Part shown: in pieces, positions 47,012 through 60,400 of the stretch
How the letters are laid out: the number at the start of each line of letters is the position of its first letter
How positions within the stretch are numbered: the stretch's first letter is position 1
Source: Typha latifolia
Lineage: Eukaryota; Streptophyta; Magnoliopsida; Poales; Typhaceae
Assembly: GCA_019914945.1 (NCBI GenBank)
Contig: CM034113.1
Location: 5,188,850-5,252,849, forward strand
Direction: 5' to 3'
DNA: 64,000 nt
The notes under the pieces: model-generated
The model's input: only the letters and a program-made list of their open reading frames with translations
Databases searched by the model: none
Told to the model about the DNA's origin: nothing
Position numbers and translations under genes: made by a program

Positions 47012-47427
47012 AGTCCATGTGACAAATCCTTGGTTTCCAAACCCTCCCTTTAAACCCATCAGCAGCCGAATTCAATGTCTTTCCTGATAACAACGTTCCA
47101 AACTCCTCACTCCTCATCTCCATTATCTTTTATATTCCTTCAAAACTGCATGCAGGTATATACCACTCCATCCACCTTACTCTTTTTTTTTAATATATAT
47201 TATAAAAAAAATTATGAAAAAAATAAAGAAAAAGAACACCTAGTATTTTTATTAGCTTTTAGAAAAATATACATCAAAGATCATTAATTTTTATAGTTAT
47301 AAAACAAAATGTAAATAATAGTAATTAATAAAAGCATGAGAACCCGGGGGAACAACTTCTGATCGCCGCCAGTGTAATCATTCTAAATGATAGACATCCA
47401 GATCCTCCCCTATCAAATATATTGGAG

Positions 47428-47453
47428 TATATATATATATATATATATATATA
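47428..47453 (+). repeat. (TA)n microsatellite
   Basis: About 13 TA units. Confidence 0.9.
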
Positions 47454-47584
47454 ATGTTATACCATCTCCATCGACTTTCTCTCTTGCTTCTTTTATGAGA
47501 GGAGGAAGTCTATTGGGTATTAGCATCGCTCACACGCCATACACACACATCCAAGCCCATCAATCAAATGCCAACCACCAAGTT

Positions 47585-47587
<3 letters not shown>

Positions 47588-47618
<31 letters not shown>
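47588..47618 (+). repeat. (GA)n microsatellite
   Basis: About 15 uninterrupted GA units. Confidence 0.9.
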
Positions 47619-47620
<2 letters not shown>

Positions 47621-47792
47621 CGTCATTTAATCTCGGAAATAGCCAACTGGTATTTACTGCGATGTGAGAGCTCTGATCTGGCCTCCACTGCTTAATTTAA
47701 TTACCCCAATTATGTTGCCATTACAACCATATAACACAAAGTACGTAGTATACACCCACACACGTACTTGCGTACGTACGTACGTGTATAAT

Positions 47793-48338
47793 AAAAATAG
47801 GGAAATTTGTATTTTTCACAATAGCTTTTATAACCTATTTATCGTTTAGACACTCTATTTTTAATATTTATAAATAAAAACAATATATTTTTATAGGTTG
47901 ACACTAACACAATTGATTAGATGACATAAAAGAGAATACTCGGTCAACTAGAATCATTTTTCTTTCTAAATTGTCTTTTTTTGTTTAGCTCCACCATATT
48001 CTTCTTTCTTTCTCTTTTTTCCCATTGCTTCGTCTTCCTTAGACAAGAGACTTTAATACAAGTAGAAGAGAACTGGTTAGACTAAAATGCTTTTATTTTC
48101 TTCTTTCTTTTAAGGCAAAAGATTGTTTCTTCTCCCTTAGATAAAAGACTCCAAAGCAATAAAAAGAGCCAAAATTAGCTCGGAGATTGCTTGAGTAAGG
48201 GTTTGTTTAGGTAAGAATATTTTCATAATTTTTTTTATGAATTTTATTAAGTTTAATTATATAGGGTAACATAATTTTCTAATAAACAATTATAGATGAA
48301 ATGCACTGTGTGAAATACAAATTTCTCTAATAATATAA
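47793..48338. mobile_element. MITE-like element with short inverted ends
   Basis: The left end AATAGGGAAATTTGTATTTT and the reverse complement of the right end (TATTAGAGAAATTTGTATTT) match, followed by CACA on both. About 545 bp, AT-rich, no ORF. Target duplication not resolved. Confidence 0.5.
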
Positions 48339-49168
48339 ATACATCTATAATTATTTATTAAAAAATTTGTATTTAACAACCTGCCTTCTAGCTCAAACTA
48401 TTTGGCTATTTGAAGTTTTTCATAATATATATACGTTCTTAAAAATTAAATTAATTGAATAAAACTCAAGATTCATTTCCTAGTCTTACCTAGATTTGCT
48501 AAGTATAATCACAAAGTATATCTGTAGTCATTTTTCAGATATATAGATATAAGTAGTGAAATATATAAATTAAAGGATTCTTCTATATGGATAAAATCAT
48601 ACAACTCGAATCGGTAAACTCGACCTATTTTCAACCCTATCAAAGAGAAGAAAAGTTCGAGTGGGTTAAATGCAAATGTTTCCTTTTCTTGATAAATTAT
48701 TATTATCATTATTATTATTATTATTGCATGGGATCGAGGGGTGGGGTTTGGTTTAAAGGTCAAACCTAAGGCTATACGATCTACGGACGCCTCAGAGGAA
48801 GAGTAGAATAGAATAGAATAGAATAGAATAGCTACTACATATAAGCGTGCATGGGGGGTTTAAGAGGGTGATCAGCTGCTGTCGCTGCTAATAAATGACG
48901 CATTTTGGCTTCTTCTCCTTGTTCTTTTATTACATGCGAGGAGGAGGAAGAAGAGAAGGGGAGAAGAAGAAGAGAAAGGGAGGAAGAAGCCATGCATGGG
49001 GAAACGCGAAGGGGGCGACAACAAGATCATACCTTTGTCCCACAATTATTATTTTTTATTTTACGTAGTTCTTTTTATATTACTTTCTTTTTTATTTATT
49101 TTGCACGGACCTTCATAATAAAGTCGATCCCCACCCACAGTACTACTGTTTGATGTATTAATTTATTA

Positions 49169-49171
<3 letters not shown>

Positions 49172-49202
<31 letters not shown>
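49172..49202 (+). repeat. (TA)n microsatellite
   Basis: About 15 TA units. Confidence 0.9.
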
Positions 49203-49207
<5 letters not shown>

Positions 49208-49998
49208 TCTTTGTGGAGATACTATGTAGAAGAGAGTTGAAAGAATGTGGATGATATGGGAACAGTAATTTGAATAATAAAGACCACTCTTCTAATTCCC
49301 TTTTGCTCCAACTTCCCCACCCGTAATAAATTATAACCTTATTACCACACGTAACAGTCAGAAACGTGGTATTATCACTCAGTCGCCACTGATTTATTAT
49401 GATAAATTTTACTAACACATATCTCATATCGCCTTCCCTCGATTGCTATATTTTTACATTAATTACCTTGAAAATACCTAAATTTTTATGTAATGATTTA
49501 ACTCATAGTTACTATATAAATAAGTAAAAATGAACTATATTTAAACAATCTGCTAACTACTATCAATAATCTGTTGGGCTAAATTTTAATCGAAATATAT
49601 TTTTTTTAAGACAAATAAAATCAAAACACAAAGTCTAATGATTAACACCCAAAATAGTAGAACAGTAACAATAATAACAACAAACACACAAAGGTGCTTT
49701 CCCAAAAATTGGTATCCTACATGGCTACACGTCTTGACGTTACATCTTGTTTTCTATATAGAAATGAACCAGCCTATCTCTCTAGGGCTACAAGAGTGCA
49801 GTACAACATAAAGTTACACACTTTACACTGTTACACACCCCCAAATTAAAAATTAAAATTAAAACTAAAATTAAAATTAAAAGTCTTGGAGAGAGGGAAA
49901 GCCGAGCCGTTATGACTCCCTCCTTTCTTCTTTTCCCCTTTCCCACCCTCATTCAATTCTCCCTCCTTTGCATGAGTGTCTCAATCAAATCTCCTCTC

Positions 49999-50006
49999 TA
50001 TAAATA
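49999..50006 (+). promoter_or_regulatory. TATA box of the ERF gene
   Basis: TATAAATA in the context CTCTCTATAAATACCCC, 80 bp upstream of the chosen start codon. This predicts a transcription start around 50030 and rules out the in-frame ATGs at 49912 and 49972, which lie upstream of the box. Confidence 0.75.
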
Positions 50007-50085
50007 CCCCTACCCCACCCTTCACCTCTTCTCATCTCTCACCCCCACCACCCCACTCTCCCAAAACCCTAGAAATCTCCACCCT

Positions 50086-51033
50086 ATGGAAGAGGCCAAT
50101 TCCTATCTCTACCACCAGAAGAAGTACACCACCACCACCAACACCACCAACAACATAAACAATAGTAGTAGTAGCTGTAGCAGCGGGGGCGGCAAGAAGT
50201 CATTACCATCGGCGGCTCCGCCGGCGAAGGAAGGCACCCGGTACCGAGGCGTGCGGCGGCGCCCATGGGGCCGCTACGCGGCGGAGATCCGGGACCCGCA
50301 GTCGAAGGAGCGGCGCTGGCTCGGCACGTTCGACACGGCGGAGCAGGCCGCCTGCGCCTATGACATCGCCGCCCGCGCCATGCGCGGGCTCAAAGCTCGC
50401 ACCAACTTCCCCTACCCGACCTCCTCTCCTCCCCCTCCTCCCTGGCCGGCTCTAATCAATCCCCACGTCAACCCCATCCCCCCTCCTCCCCCCTCGTCCT
50501 CCTCCTCCTCCTCCTCCTCCTCCTCCTCCTTCAACTCTCTCCTCCTCCGCAACCTACTCACACCCGGCCCTCTCCCCAACGAATCGTTTGCAAATTGCCC
50601 CTCCTGCTCTTCCCTTTCATGGTTCGCTCCTTGTAACAATCCCAACGACGCTACGTTTCCTACCACTCCTCCGTCGTCCTCTTATTCTCCCTCGCAGCTA
50701 CTGCAGCAGCCGCACCAGCCGATGGCTAACGCCAACACGTGCGAGACAGCGACCGACAGCTGGGACTTCCTGCGGTCAGAGCCGCCAGGTGCCGGTTTGC
50801 TGGAGGAGATCATCCACGGGTTCTACCCGGCGAAGGACAAGGCCGACGACGAGTCGGCCGAGCAGTGCAACCAAGCCGTGGTGACCCCGGAAGCGCCGGC
50901 GTTCGACGCCACCTCGGTTAGCTTCTACAACGGGTCGGATAACTTCCCCATGGTTCCGCAAGGATTACTGGAGGACATCATCCAGTATCCAGACTTCTTC
51001 GAGATAATCTCCGCCAAGTTGAACAAGGCGTGA
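50086..51033 (+). CDS. AP2/ERF transcription factor, group VIII-b (ESR1/DRN-like)
   Basis: Intronless, 315 residues from the ATG at 50086, chosen because the TATA box at 49999 lies between it and the upstream in-frame ATGs. Residues 51-110 are one AP2/ERF domain ([20 protein letters not shown], then [20 protein letters not shown], then ARTNFPYP), with the DNA-contacting Arg/Trp residues and YRG and RAYD-type elements. The domain closely resembles Arabidopsis ESR1/DRN and ESR2/DRNL, nuclear regulators of shoot meristem and organ initiation that bind GCC-box-type sites. Ser, Asn, Thr and Pro runs flank it (residues 15-35, 112-150). Two copies of an LLE[ED]II motif lie at about 236 ([12 protein letters not shown]) and 293 ([13 protein letters not shown]), near the C-terminus, where ESR proteins carry a conserved motif. 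Exact orthology (ESR1, ESR2 or a related VIII-b member) is not settled. Confidence 0.93.
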   Translation: MEEANSYLYHQKKYTTTTNTTNNINNSSSSCSSGGGKKSLPSAAPPAKEGTRYRGVRRRPWGRYAAEIRDPQSKERRWLGTFDTAEQAACAYDIAARAMRGLKARTNFPYPTSSPPPPPWPALINPHVNPIPPPPPSSSSSSSSSSSSFNSLLLRNLLTPGPLPNESFANCPSCSSLSWFAPCNNPNDATFPTTPPSSSYSPSQLLQQPHQPMANANTCETATDSWDFLRSEPPGAGLLEEIIHGFYPAKDKADDESAEQCNQAVVTPEAPAFDATSVSFYNGSDNFPMVPQGLLEDIIQYPDFFEIISAKLNKA

Positions 51034-53299
51034 GATCGATAGCTATATATTAGGGTTTAATTACCTTCCACCTTTGTTTAGGAACACTATTGATAGGGTC
51101 TAGCTTGCAATTTTAAACTCTTTTTTTTTTAACTGTTAGTGTAGTATTGTACACTGTTTAATTAGTGGTTTCTGCATGAATTATTACTATTCCCGAAGTT
51201 GGTCTTACGCTAAAGGGAGGCCAACACCCGGATCTCCAATGACGAGAGGTGAATCGAAGTTGATGTCGTCGCATTTAAAGAGGGGAGGGAGAGGGAGAGA
51301 GGGAGAGAGGGAGAGGGTGGGGGACAGAGGAGGAATGGATAAAGTAAAATGGGAATAGGAATAACTAATCGATCGGAAAAGGGGAGTGAAAGGAGGAGAA
51401 GCGCAGGGGTCACGTCGGTCTCCTTGTACGTGAGAGTTATGTTGTTCCGGCTGCAACGGCAGTAATGGGAGTTGTACGGGGTTATATATATAATAGTAGT
51501 ATTATATGTGCATGGATTAATTAGTAGAATAAGTTGACTCTATTCCGGAATAGAATGTCAGATAAAAAGCTAGCTGCTGCATTCTTCCATTACCTTTTCA
51601 ATTTGGTTACTTAGGAGAAAAGTCATCTTTGTCGGGCTTTCTGACTCTCCGCTGGCTGTCTCTCCTTTTTAAGGAAATTTGTTTTTTTTTTAAAAGAAAA
51701 GAAAAGACTCCTCAGTTTGTATAAAAATATTTCTATTTGACATTTTAATTCTAAGGAAAAAATTATTTAATAGTTTACTTTGTTACTTTATCCTCTTGAA
51801 AATTCATAATTTTTTATATTAAATTAGACGTAGAATTTAAAGATTCTCATATCTTTACATACTCGAAATAGTTTTCTTTTTTAAAAGTGATACAAATGAA
51901 TTTGCATAAAATATAATTTTACCTTACTTTAACATCTAAAAGTTAGGAAAAAAAATATTTGATCTTATTTGACGAAGTAATTTAAAAAATTTTAAAGTCC
52001 ACAATGAGCTTAAATATATGGATTTACTCTGTCACGTAATTTATTGTCTTCCTTTCTAATTTTTATATTTATGATTTTTAAATAATTCTTATATAAACTG
52101 CTATTTCATACAAGTATGGTTACTTAATTTTTACGATGGTAACATAAAGAAGTGTTAAATTTGTCTTCTTATAAAACGAATTTTGTAATAAAAAAAAAGT
52201 ACCATAAGATTCAATCGATAAAATGCTTTCTATGTAGCTTTTTTCTAATATAAAAACCATTCTTATAAATTTGTTAAATAATATACTCGCATTCTTAGGC
52301 TAGATAATGGAGTTTTTGACCAAAATGGGCAGCTTCAACAGACTTATATAAAATAGAAACTCTTAAATAATTAAGCAGTTGAAATATAAAATACTCAATT
52401 AAAGTAAAAAATACTTAGTAGTTAATATACTACATGAAAAAGATAAAACATAATTCTTCTATAAAATGCTAAACTATTTAATGCCTTCTTAATAGTTAAA
52501 TATTTCGATCCATTGTTTTTTTAACATAAAATGTCGTGGCAAGGCAATTAATGTAGCTAAAATGTGTCTTTGTGAGTGTTAATTTTAAGATGTAGCCTAT
52601 TTAGATAAATAATATTTTTAAGGAAATGTAGAATAGTCAAGAACTCTAGATAGTGCAGGGTACATCCAATCTTCAAATGTTTAAACTATCCTGCGAAGAT
52701 AGCGAGGAGTATCTACTTTTATATTTGTCAATTTCTTTTCAACTCTACTACTAAACTATACAAATGTTGTTATGTGACAGTGGTCGAGTCAAGATCACAA
52801 AATTGTAGTACAAAGAGAAGTTCACTTTGGTTTTCTAAGTAAGACTTTTATTAGTAACTCTTAAAAAAGCAAATATAAGGATCGTAATTAAATAAATTGT
52901 ACATTTTACACTGTTTTTTTTTATGACATATTGACCTCCCTTGATTTTAAAATTATCAAGGGACTGTTATACGATTAATTATAGGCCCTCTAGAATATAT
53001 TTTATTCTTAATTTAGAAAAAAGAAGAAGAGAAATGATGATGATGATAAAATGATTATTTGATATTTGTTATCTAAAAGGGTGTATGAAAAAAAATGAGC
53101 TATAGTTTCGGGTTAGATGTAATTAACCTTAAATTTTACTGTAATTCTAAGATATTTCTACGTAATATAATATTGCTTAGAAAAAGTTAGTTAGGGCATA
53201 TTTGTATAAGCTTATTAATAAAAATAAAAAATAATGATTTTCGGCAACAAGTATTTGAAGCACATTAATATTCTAAAGAAATTATTCCCCAAAAGTATA
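51034..53299. other. ERF 3' UTR and AT-rich intergenic stretch
   Basis: 51034-51170 is likely 3' UTR. 51280-51330 is a purine-rich GGGAGAGA run. The rest is AT-rich with many homopolymers and no gene. Confidence 0.5.
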
Positions 53300-55300
53300 T
53301 AAAGCACATTAAGGAAGAGTTGAATTTAAGTCAAAGTGTTCGAATGATTTTAAAATTATTGTTGAAGTGCTCAAATGATGTCATGTCGGTTGAAGTAGTA
53401 TAAAAAAATATGTCCAAGAGCACATGATGATCATTATGCATTCAATTATCTACTCTGTCATTTGAACGACTTGAAAAATGTTTAAAGATACGAAAAATAT
53501 TTTTAGTCGTTCGAATGCATCTTAGCGGTCGTTCGAAGCCATTCAAAAATATAGACTAAAGTCAAGTCGTTCGAACTGGATGGATGGATGGATTTGTGTT
53601 CGAACGAGATTGCAAATCTTTATAGAATTTACTAATTTGTGAAAATTATTTGGACATCTTTTTGCCCAATCTCTAAGAGATACTTACCTTAGCTTGAAGA
53701 AGTATTTGTCTTATCTCTATCTAATCATAGTAAGCTTGTTGATCATATTTTGAAATCATCTTTTGGAGGCCATTAGAGATCATTTTTTTTTTTGCTTTAG
53801 ATAAAATGTGCTAAATTCTCAACTCTACGCATCTACACCAGATCTGTAAGAATTATGTTTCGAGGGCCATTAAGGTTTTGAAACCTATAGCGGGAAGCAA
53901 TGCCTCGGGTGATCTAGCAAATGAAGTTGGTATAGATTAAATTATGGAGATCAAAAGGTTATCTGTAAGCTTTTTGTTAACTCTTACGAGTTTTAATGAC
54001 TAGTTTCAATCCGAGTTTGGATATGTAGTTTTTTTACTTAGTTTGAGATTTTTTCACGTAAAAAGATGTGTTTATGATTTTCTTTTTCACACTTTAGTTT
54101 TCACATAATATTATCGAAAGCATGTGATAAATCATATCTCCTAATTCGTTTATTATGTTTTTTTAATTGCTATCATAGCATACATAAAAATTCATGTAAG
54201 TTTATTTTTTTAAATTGGTATCAGGGACTCTCTAATCTTAAAGAGAGATTTTTAGGAGATGAATTTTTTTGTAGGGCAATCCTCATTTTTCATTAGATCA
54301 CTCCATGTTAGATGGAACTATGATTATTATAAGGCTAAGATGTGTGGATATTTAAAATATGCAAATAAAAGAGTTTGGTTGTTTATAATGAATGGTTGGA
54401 GTCCTGCTACTTATGAGGTAGAAAATAAAAATATTGAAAAACCAAGTGATATATGAAATAAAGTTGATTATGAGAAAATTAATTGGAATAGCAAAACAAT
54501 AAACGTTATCTTTTATTATGTCTCTCTTGATAAAATTTGTCGATTTTCTACTTGCGAAGTAGCTAAGGATGTATGAGATATATTTAAGACTGCTCATTAG
54601 GAGACATCTGCCATCAAGCTGTCTAAACTACAAATGCTAACGATAAGCTTTGAAATCGTCCACATGAAATAGAATGAGTCTATTAATGAATTTTTATGCA
54701 AAGCTCAATGACATTGTGAATTCATATTTTAATTTAGGTGAAAAAATTTCTGAAAATAAAATTGATAGGAAAATTCATAGGTCTTTGCTTGAAAGATTTC
54801 AGGTCAAAGTCATTACTATGAAGAAAGTAAGGACATAGCCTCAATGAAAGTGAAATAACTTATAAGCAACTTATAAAACTACGAGTTTTCTCATCATAAA
54901 CCTCAAAAGTTTAAAAGTCTTTCCTTAAAAACTATTAGGAATGAAGATAAAGAATCTGATAAGGATTGTGAATTAGACATTGATATTATGGATCCTTCCG
55001 TGAAAAAAATTAAATTTTTTTGAGGAAATGAAAAAGTGCTATGAGCGACAAGCTTGAGAGCAAAGTCATGGAAAAGAACAAAAATTCTTGTGAACCCTCC
55101 ATTAACCATAGTTTTAAAGGCTCAAAATTTAGGAGCAGAAATCAAAAGGGAGTAATTCAATGTTATAAGAGGGAGTGAAATAAAAATATCACATAAGTTT
55201 ATTTTTTCAACATGCTTGCTTATCCTCATTTGGACAAAAACTCTTTCTTGTCATGGATGCTACAATCATATAGAGATTGACTATAGCTATCACTAAAGTA
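53300..55300 (+). mobile_element. Ty1/Copia remnant: LTR region plus gag, plus strand
   Basis: Approximate LTR sequence (about 53300-54210) contains TTCGAA-type motifs and a (TGGA)n run at 53580. A PBS-like TTGGTATCAGGGAC follows at about 54217-54230, then gag from 54259. Pol and the 3' LTR are not found. It is the same family as 31779-33133, sharing the gag blocks and the sequence after the PBS, but in the opposite orientation and more decayed. Confidence 0.65.
54259..55300 (+). pseudogene. Copia gag, broken
   Basis: The first 65 codons are open and include YDYYKAKMCGYLKYANKRVW and FIMNGWSPATYEV. Continuing past stops come KVDYEKINWNSKTINVI, STCEVAKDV, ETSAIKLSKLQML and NESINEFL, all in the Copia Gag order. 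More than ten stops and several frameshifts are seen. The zinc knuckle is not recognisable. Confidence 0.8.
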
Positions 55301-55619
55301 AAAAAAAAAAAAGCAAATATTTTGAGATTGACTATTGTTAAATAATAATTAAACTGTTAGGTAACTAGTCAATAATGTATATAATAATTTTGACGACTAT
55401 CACTATGTCATAAAGCTACTGGTAAAATACATTTACTTCCAATTTTATCTCTTTATGGTTAGGCCAAAATCCAAACTATTATATAATTTTTCATTTATAT
55501 CATCTAACTTTTTTAGAGTATTAACCTATGTCAAATTATTAGTTTTTTCATCCGTTAAACTTGTTAAATGACTTTTTTATTATCTCCTTTTGAAACACTT
55601 TAATGTCCAAAATTAATAT
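55301..55619. other. AT-rich spacer
   Basis: No gene. 55440-55600 looks like one arm of a MITE (TTATCTCTTTATGGTTAGG and similar), but the second arm was not found. Confidence 0.4.
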
Positions 55620-56238
55620 GGCACGACTTAGGGGTTGCTAAAGATCGCAACAAGTTCAACTCGAGATATCAAGGAGGATCCCTTGTTGTTGTCTTAAAAG
55701 GGTGTGCACCGATTTGGGAATGGTGCACATCGAGCACAAGTTGCCCTTGGGGATGCCCTCGAGTGCACACTGACGCAAGTTGGTGATCATCGATGGGAGT
55801 GAAAGAGTGATGTTACTGGTAGCTAATCAGTGGAGACGTGTGTTGGTGATGGTGTAGGTTGAATAACATAGGTGAAGAGGAAAGAAAAAGCAGCTAGCCC
55901 TAGGGACTAGAAGGTGTCAGCGGTGGAAGGAGATAGGAGGCCAAAACCTTAGATAAGGAGGCGTCGGCTATGAGGAACAAAGGGGAGGAAGAAAGAGAGG
56001 ATTAGGAATTGGGAAAATAATATCAATAATTGCACAAATTCAATTAGGTTGCTCTTCCACATATTTATAGAACCTAATGCGACTTGCTAATATAAAAATG
56101 ACTAGATCGAATAAGAAAACAACTAAATTGACTAAGACTCTAACTCAGATAAATAAGCAAAACAAGTCAAATAAGAAAAATAGATTCAATCCATCGAACC
56201 TGTCTCCAATGGTAATTCGATCAAGTCCGAATCATATC
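55620..56238 (-). repeat. Gypsy LTR remnant related to the 15.9-16.8 kb LTR
   Basis: The right end AAGTCCGAATCATATCA matches the end of the LTR at 16791 (AAGTCCGAATCGTATCA). A TATA-like CTATAAATATGTGG is on the minus strand at about 56068, and the CCACATATTTATAGA..CTA block matches the other Gypsy LTRs. The left end is unclear; no internal region is attached. Confidence 0.55.
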
Positions 56239-57422
56239 AAAAATGTAAAAGTGAGAAAGATTGAAACAAAAAAAAAAAAAAATTTTAGTCTTTTTTATAT
56301 TAAAACTAATGCCTGTGGGGAAATTGCATATAATCTTAAATTTATAAGAGATCTAAGTCACACAAATTATAGTTTAAGTTTCGAGTCATTTAGTTTCATG
56401 TGCTCTAAGATACAACATCTGATAGCTTTAAATAAGAAATCAATGTAAATAAAAACAATCGTACATTTTATATCCTTTATTCACATTAAAGGTTGAAAGA
56501 ATGGCTTTTGACATCCAGTTAAATCAAAGTGGATATCAAGATACTAAGCATATTTTTGTTCTTAGAAAAGATATTTAATGAGATTTATAAACTAAATAAC
56601 TTTTTTTTGTACTAGTAGATACGATTTTTTTTTTCAAATATAAGAAGCCAAACGGCTCTTTTGACTTTTGGCATAGCCATATAGATTTAAATTATATGTC
56701 GCCAAACAGCCATTTTGAGTGTTGGCCTAACCACCTTATGGTCCAGCCTCCAAATAGAAAACCAACCAATTTTCAAATGCAAATCTTCTTCGTATCAATC
56801 CCCATAGCTTACATTTCCTCAACATCAGGAAAGTCACTTTCTTATATATTACAGCTTGTAATCTCCTACTACTCTATTGATAAGAAATCTAGAGATTAGA
56901 CAAATCGCCAGAAAATTCAAGTTGTTCTCTTTCTTCAAATCATTGCCACTTAAAATTTTTAGAAAATTGTGTTATAAGGAAAAAAAGAAGAAGAATGAAC
57001 TTGGTAATACTAAAGCTTGAGTTTGTGAAATCCTAAAGCACAAGCTACAAAAAGGACCAAATAAATTATCTCTGGTAAATTCTAATACAACTGAAACAAC
57101 ATCAGATTAATCCCACTATAGATCTGGCCTGTCAACATGCACACAAATTGTAACATAATTGGAATATCCTTTCCACCATTCCTTAAGCAAGTAATTAGTA
57201 CCAAATATCAGCTATGATGTTGATCATGTTGATGTTGGTCAAGTATCATGCAGCCTTTATATATCAAAGTAACAACCCCAACTATAAAAATTGGATCCTT
57301 TCCTTATTCAACATAAGTTTATTGTATGGAAAAATTACCGACGACCACCAGATTAGAAGGTGAACTGCTTCCCATTCCCTTCAACAGTTATATACTTAGG
57401 TTCAGAGTGGCCACTGGTAGCA
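56239..57422. other. Spacer and 3' UTR of kinase gene
   Basis: No gene. The stretch nearest 57422 is the likely 3' UTR of the minus-strand kinase. Confidence 0.5.
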
Positions 57423-60400
57423 TTAGTTGGAGCAGAAACAGAAACACCTTGATTTGTTTTCCTTCTCGGCCTTCGGGGTGCCACTGTTGTCATCACAAAT
57501 AGTCATCAATGAACTACTCCCAGGAGATTCAGGTTGTAAGACCATGTTCTCTGAACTAAATGCACGAGGAGGAACCATGGGGGCTTCAGGTGGTGAGATA
57601 GTAGAAAGGTAATGAAGAAGCATCTGCACTATTTCGCTGAAATTTGGACGGGAACTGGGGTCCTTTTTCCAGCAAGAAGTTAAAATTGCGACCAGTTCCT
57701 CAGGAAGGTCATCAGTGCTTGGCCTCATGTTCTGAGATAAATGCGAATTGAGATCTTGTTAGATGTCAAAAGATGATGTCAAGTTATATAAATAACTTGT
57801 CATAGGTGAGAGATTACTTTGAAAGCAGCAGCATAAGCAGCTTGAAGATTAGACATTCCTTCAAATGGAAGTCGATTGCGTAGCAGTTCCCATAGTACTA
57901 TACCAAAGCTATAGACATCAACTTTGTGATTGTAATGCTGCTTTTCTCCATGCTTTAATGCGGCGCAGCTGCATAACTTCATAAAAGGGAAAAAGATTCT
58001 TCAGATTAAATTAAATGATAGTAGGAGAAATAGTAAAAGAAGGGAAATTCTGTTTTATTTCTCAAATGCAACCACTACTCCACTACTTGCTTCAATGATG
58101 AGTTGGGTTTGATTTGAGTTAGATTGTCAAATGTTTCATTTCGATCAAGTCAAAGCAGCAAATTTAGTACCTTGGTGGGAAAGAACAAGTTAACCAAGGA
58201 ATATAGTCAGTTTCTGTTGAACATTTTCAGGGAAATGCATTTTAAAATAGTGAAAAGATACAGTTCAAACCAGAACAACCCTACATTAAAGGTTGTGAAA
58301 TGGAAAATTGCACCTAAGAATTTGGGGCACTGAATTAGTTAAGGAATGCACCTCTGGGGCCATCCAACGATATGTTCCTGTTTCAGCAGTCATCATCTCA
58401 TTGATAGTCTCTTCTCTTGCCAAACCAAAGTCTACAAGTTTGACTGTTCGCTGCTCTGCTGTTAATAGCAAGTTCTCTGTAGGAAAATAACAAGAACAAG
58501 AGTGTTACTTTCGAGCAACAACATTTGTAAATCAGACACCCTGATTATTCTTCATGATATGACATTGGTAAAGCAACCATATCTCTATTTGTGCCAAAGT
58601 GTTAAGACAAGTGGGTATTATTTTTCTAGTGAAACTTGGTTATCCAAGTATAACCTGCTTAAAGTAATTCCAGGATTAAGTAGGACGTAGAAGCACATAT
58701 ATATTTGAATCATTTCTTTTCAGCGAATGTTTCCCACTGCAACTTCAAAGATGGAATTCAGAGGGATCATATAGGAAAGCATTCTCGCAGAATATTTACA
58801 TATGATGCATTAAGATAACACATATAATAAACATATTTTTGCACTATTACCACTTCGCAGTGAATTATATACATGTAAAGCCACTAATTTGTAATTGTTT
58901 AATCTATATTTTATAGATGAACTTTCAAAATATGGAAGACTGGAAAGTAACTTTGGCATTTCATGCCAATATTACATACTTATGCATTATTTCAGCAAAC
59001 AATATGACTCACATTTTCCTTGTAAAAATTACCTACTTTGGTATAGAGAACAAAAATCAGAAATCAAATGGCAAAATGGCTGTGCCTAATTATCCTAAGA
59101 TAGTAGAATACTTCAGGGATAGAAACCATTGGCCCACAGTTTTTGTTCGCAAATCAATAGAAGGACAAATGTTTTTACAAATGCTGAATAACAGCATACA
59201 GATTCCTTGCCAAAGTTTCCTGCAACCAAACTTGACTTCCTATACAAGTCATGAGGCCAAACTTGTCAAGTCTGATTTTAATGTTAACAAGGATAAAATA
59301 CAATGATAGATCATTATCTGCTTCAATGTGCTTTTGCTTCAGAAAAAGAAAGACCGGCATATGCTTGTAATAATGAAACTTGAATTAGATGTATCTCAGT
59401 TAGAATGCAGAATAATATATGAATGGACAAATTGACACAGAATGAATAAAATTTTAGCGTGTCCTAAGCAGCAGGCTGACTAGTTATATTGTGCAGTGTG
59501 CGTCTTATATTATTGAGGTTAAGCTTAGTACTTTTTTATGATGACACTTAAAGCTTTAAGATACCGTAGAAGGCTCAAATTCAAGCTAAATTAAACTCAC
59601 AATTAAAATCTACTCAGCTGGCAGAGACAAAGATTATAAGCCAGCAACTGATAAACTCTAGCCTCAGACTTTGAAAGATTATAAAACAGGTGATATAAAT
59701 GTCGGGGTAGATTATATACCTACAGTTGATATTCTTATTTCCTACAAATAGAAATGCCACAAGGATGCTTGAAAGAACTCTTTGATCATTGGAGATCAGG
59801 GTAACGGTAATGGTTACAGAGATAAATAAAACTAGTATAATACAAGTTGCTGTTTAGGAAATAAAGGAATTATAACTGATGGGGCAACATACCTCCACAA
59901 TAATTGCTGGAACTATCCCCTAATATCCTTGTGATGTGGCACTTTTAGTATATTTTTTTAAAGAAAGAATCAACTCTACTTTTCGCTTTTTCTATCAAAA
60001 TGTAGGACCACTTGGTGAGATAACAAAAGCAAGCCCAATTATTCCACTAAATTTCATTAACCAATTTAAGGCCTAAGGGTATTACCAAGAAAGACTATAT
60101 ACTACAAACATACCAAACTAACAGTGCCAAAGAAAAGATCAACTTCTGAGGTCATTAAACTGGAAGTAGTTTATTTCATTACTTGGATCATTTGTACATT
60201 CTAATGCTACAGGACCGTCCCAAAATTGGGTATTTTACAAGCTCTGATGTTCACATATTTTGCAAAATTAAGGCACTCGGGCATTTATGAACAGATCAGC
60301 AAACTTGGCCCTCAAGATTAGGCATACCTTCTTACAACATTTCTAGGAAATACGATAACATTGAGGAATGTTTTTACATGAATTTAAGGAGAACGATCAG

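Larger units (their letters stand above)
43640..49998. other. Long AT-rich intergenic region with MITE-like elements and microsatellites
   Basis: No gene with a recognisable domain. It contains two MITE-like palindromes (annotated separately), microsatellites at 46956-47009, 47428-47453, 47588-47618 and 49172-49202, a CCATCGT x4 repeat at about 46086-46111 and a TAGAA x5 repeat at 48806-48830. The last kilobase should hold the ERF promoter. Confidence 0.5.

Noticed and set aside
49912..50085. In-frame N-terminal extension of the ERF gene by 58 codons
   Set aside because: A TATA box at 49999 lies inside this stretch, so the upstream ATGs are in the promoter. The extension is low-complexity and absent from the family as I know it.
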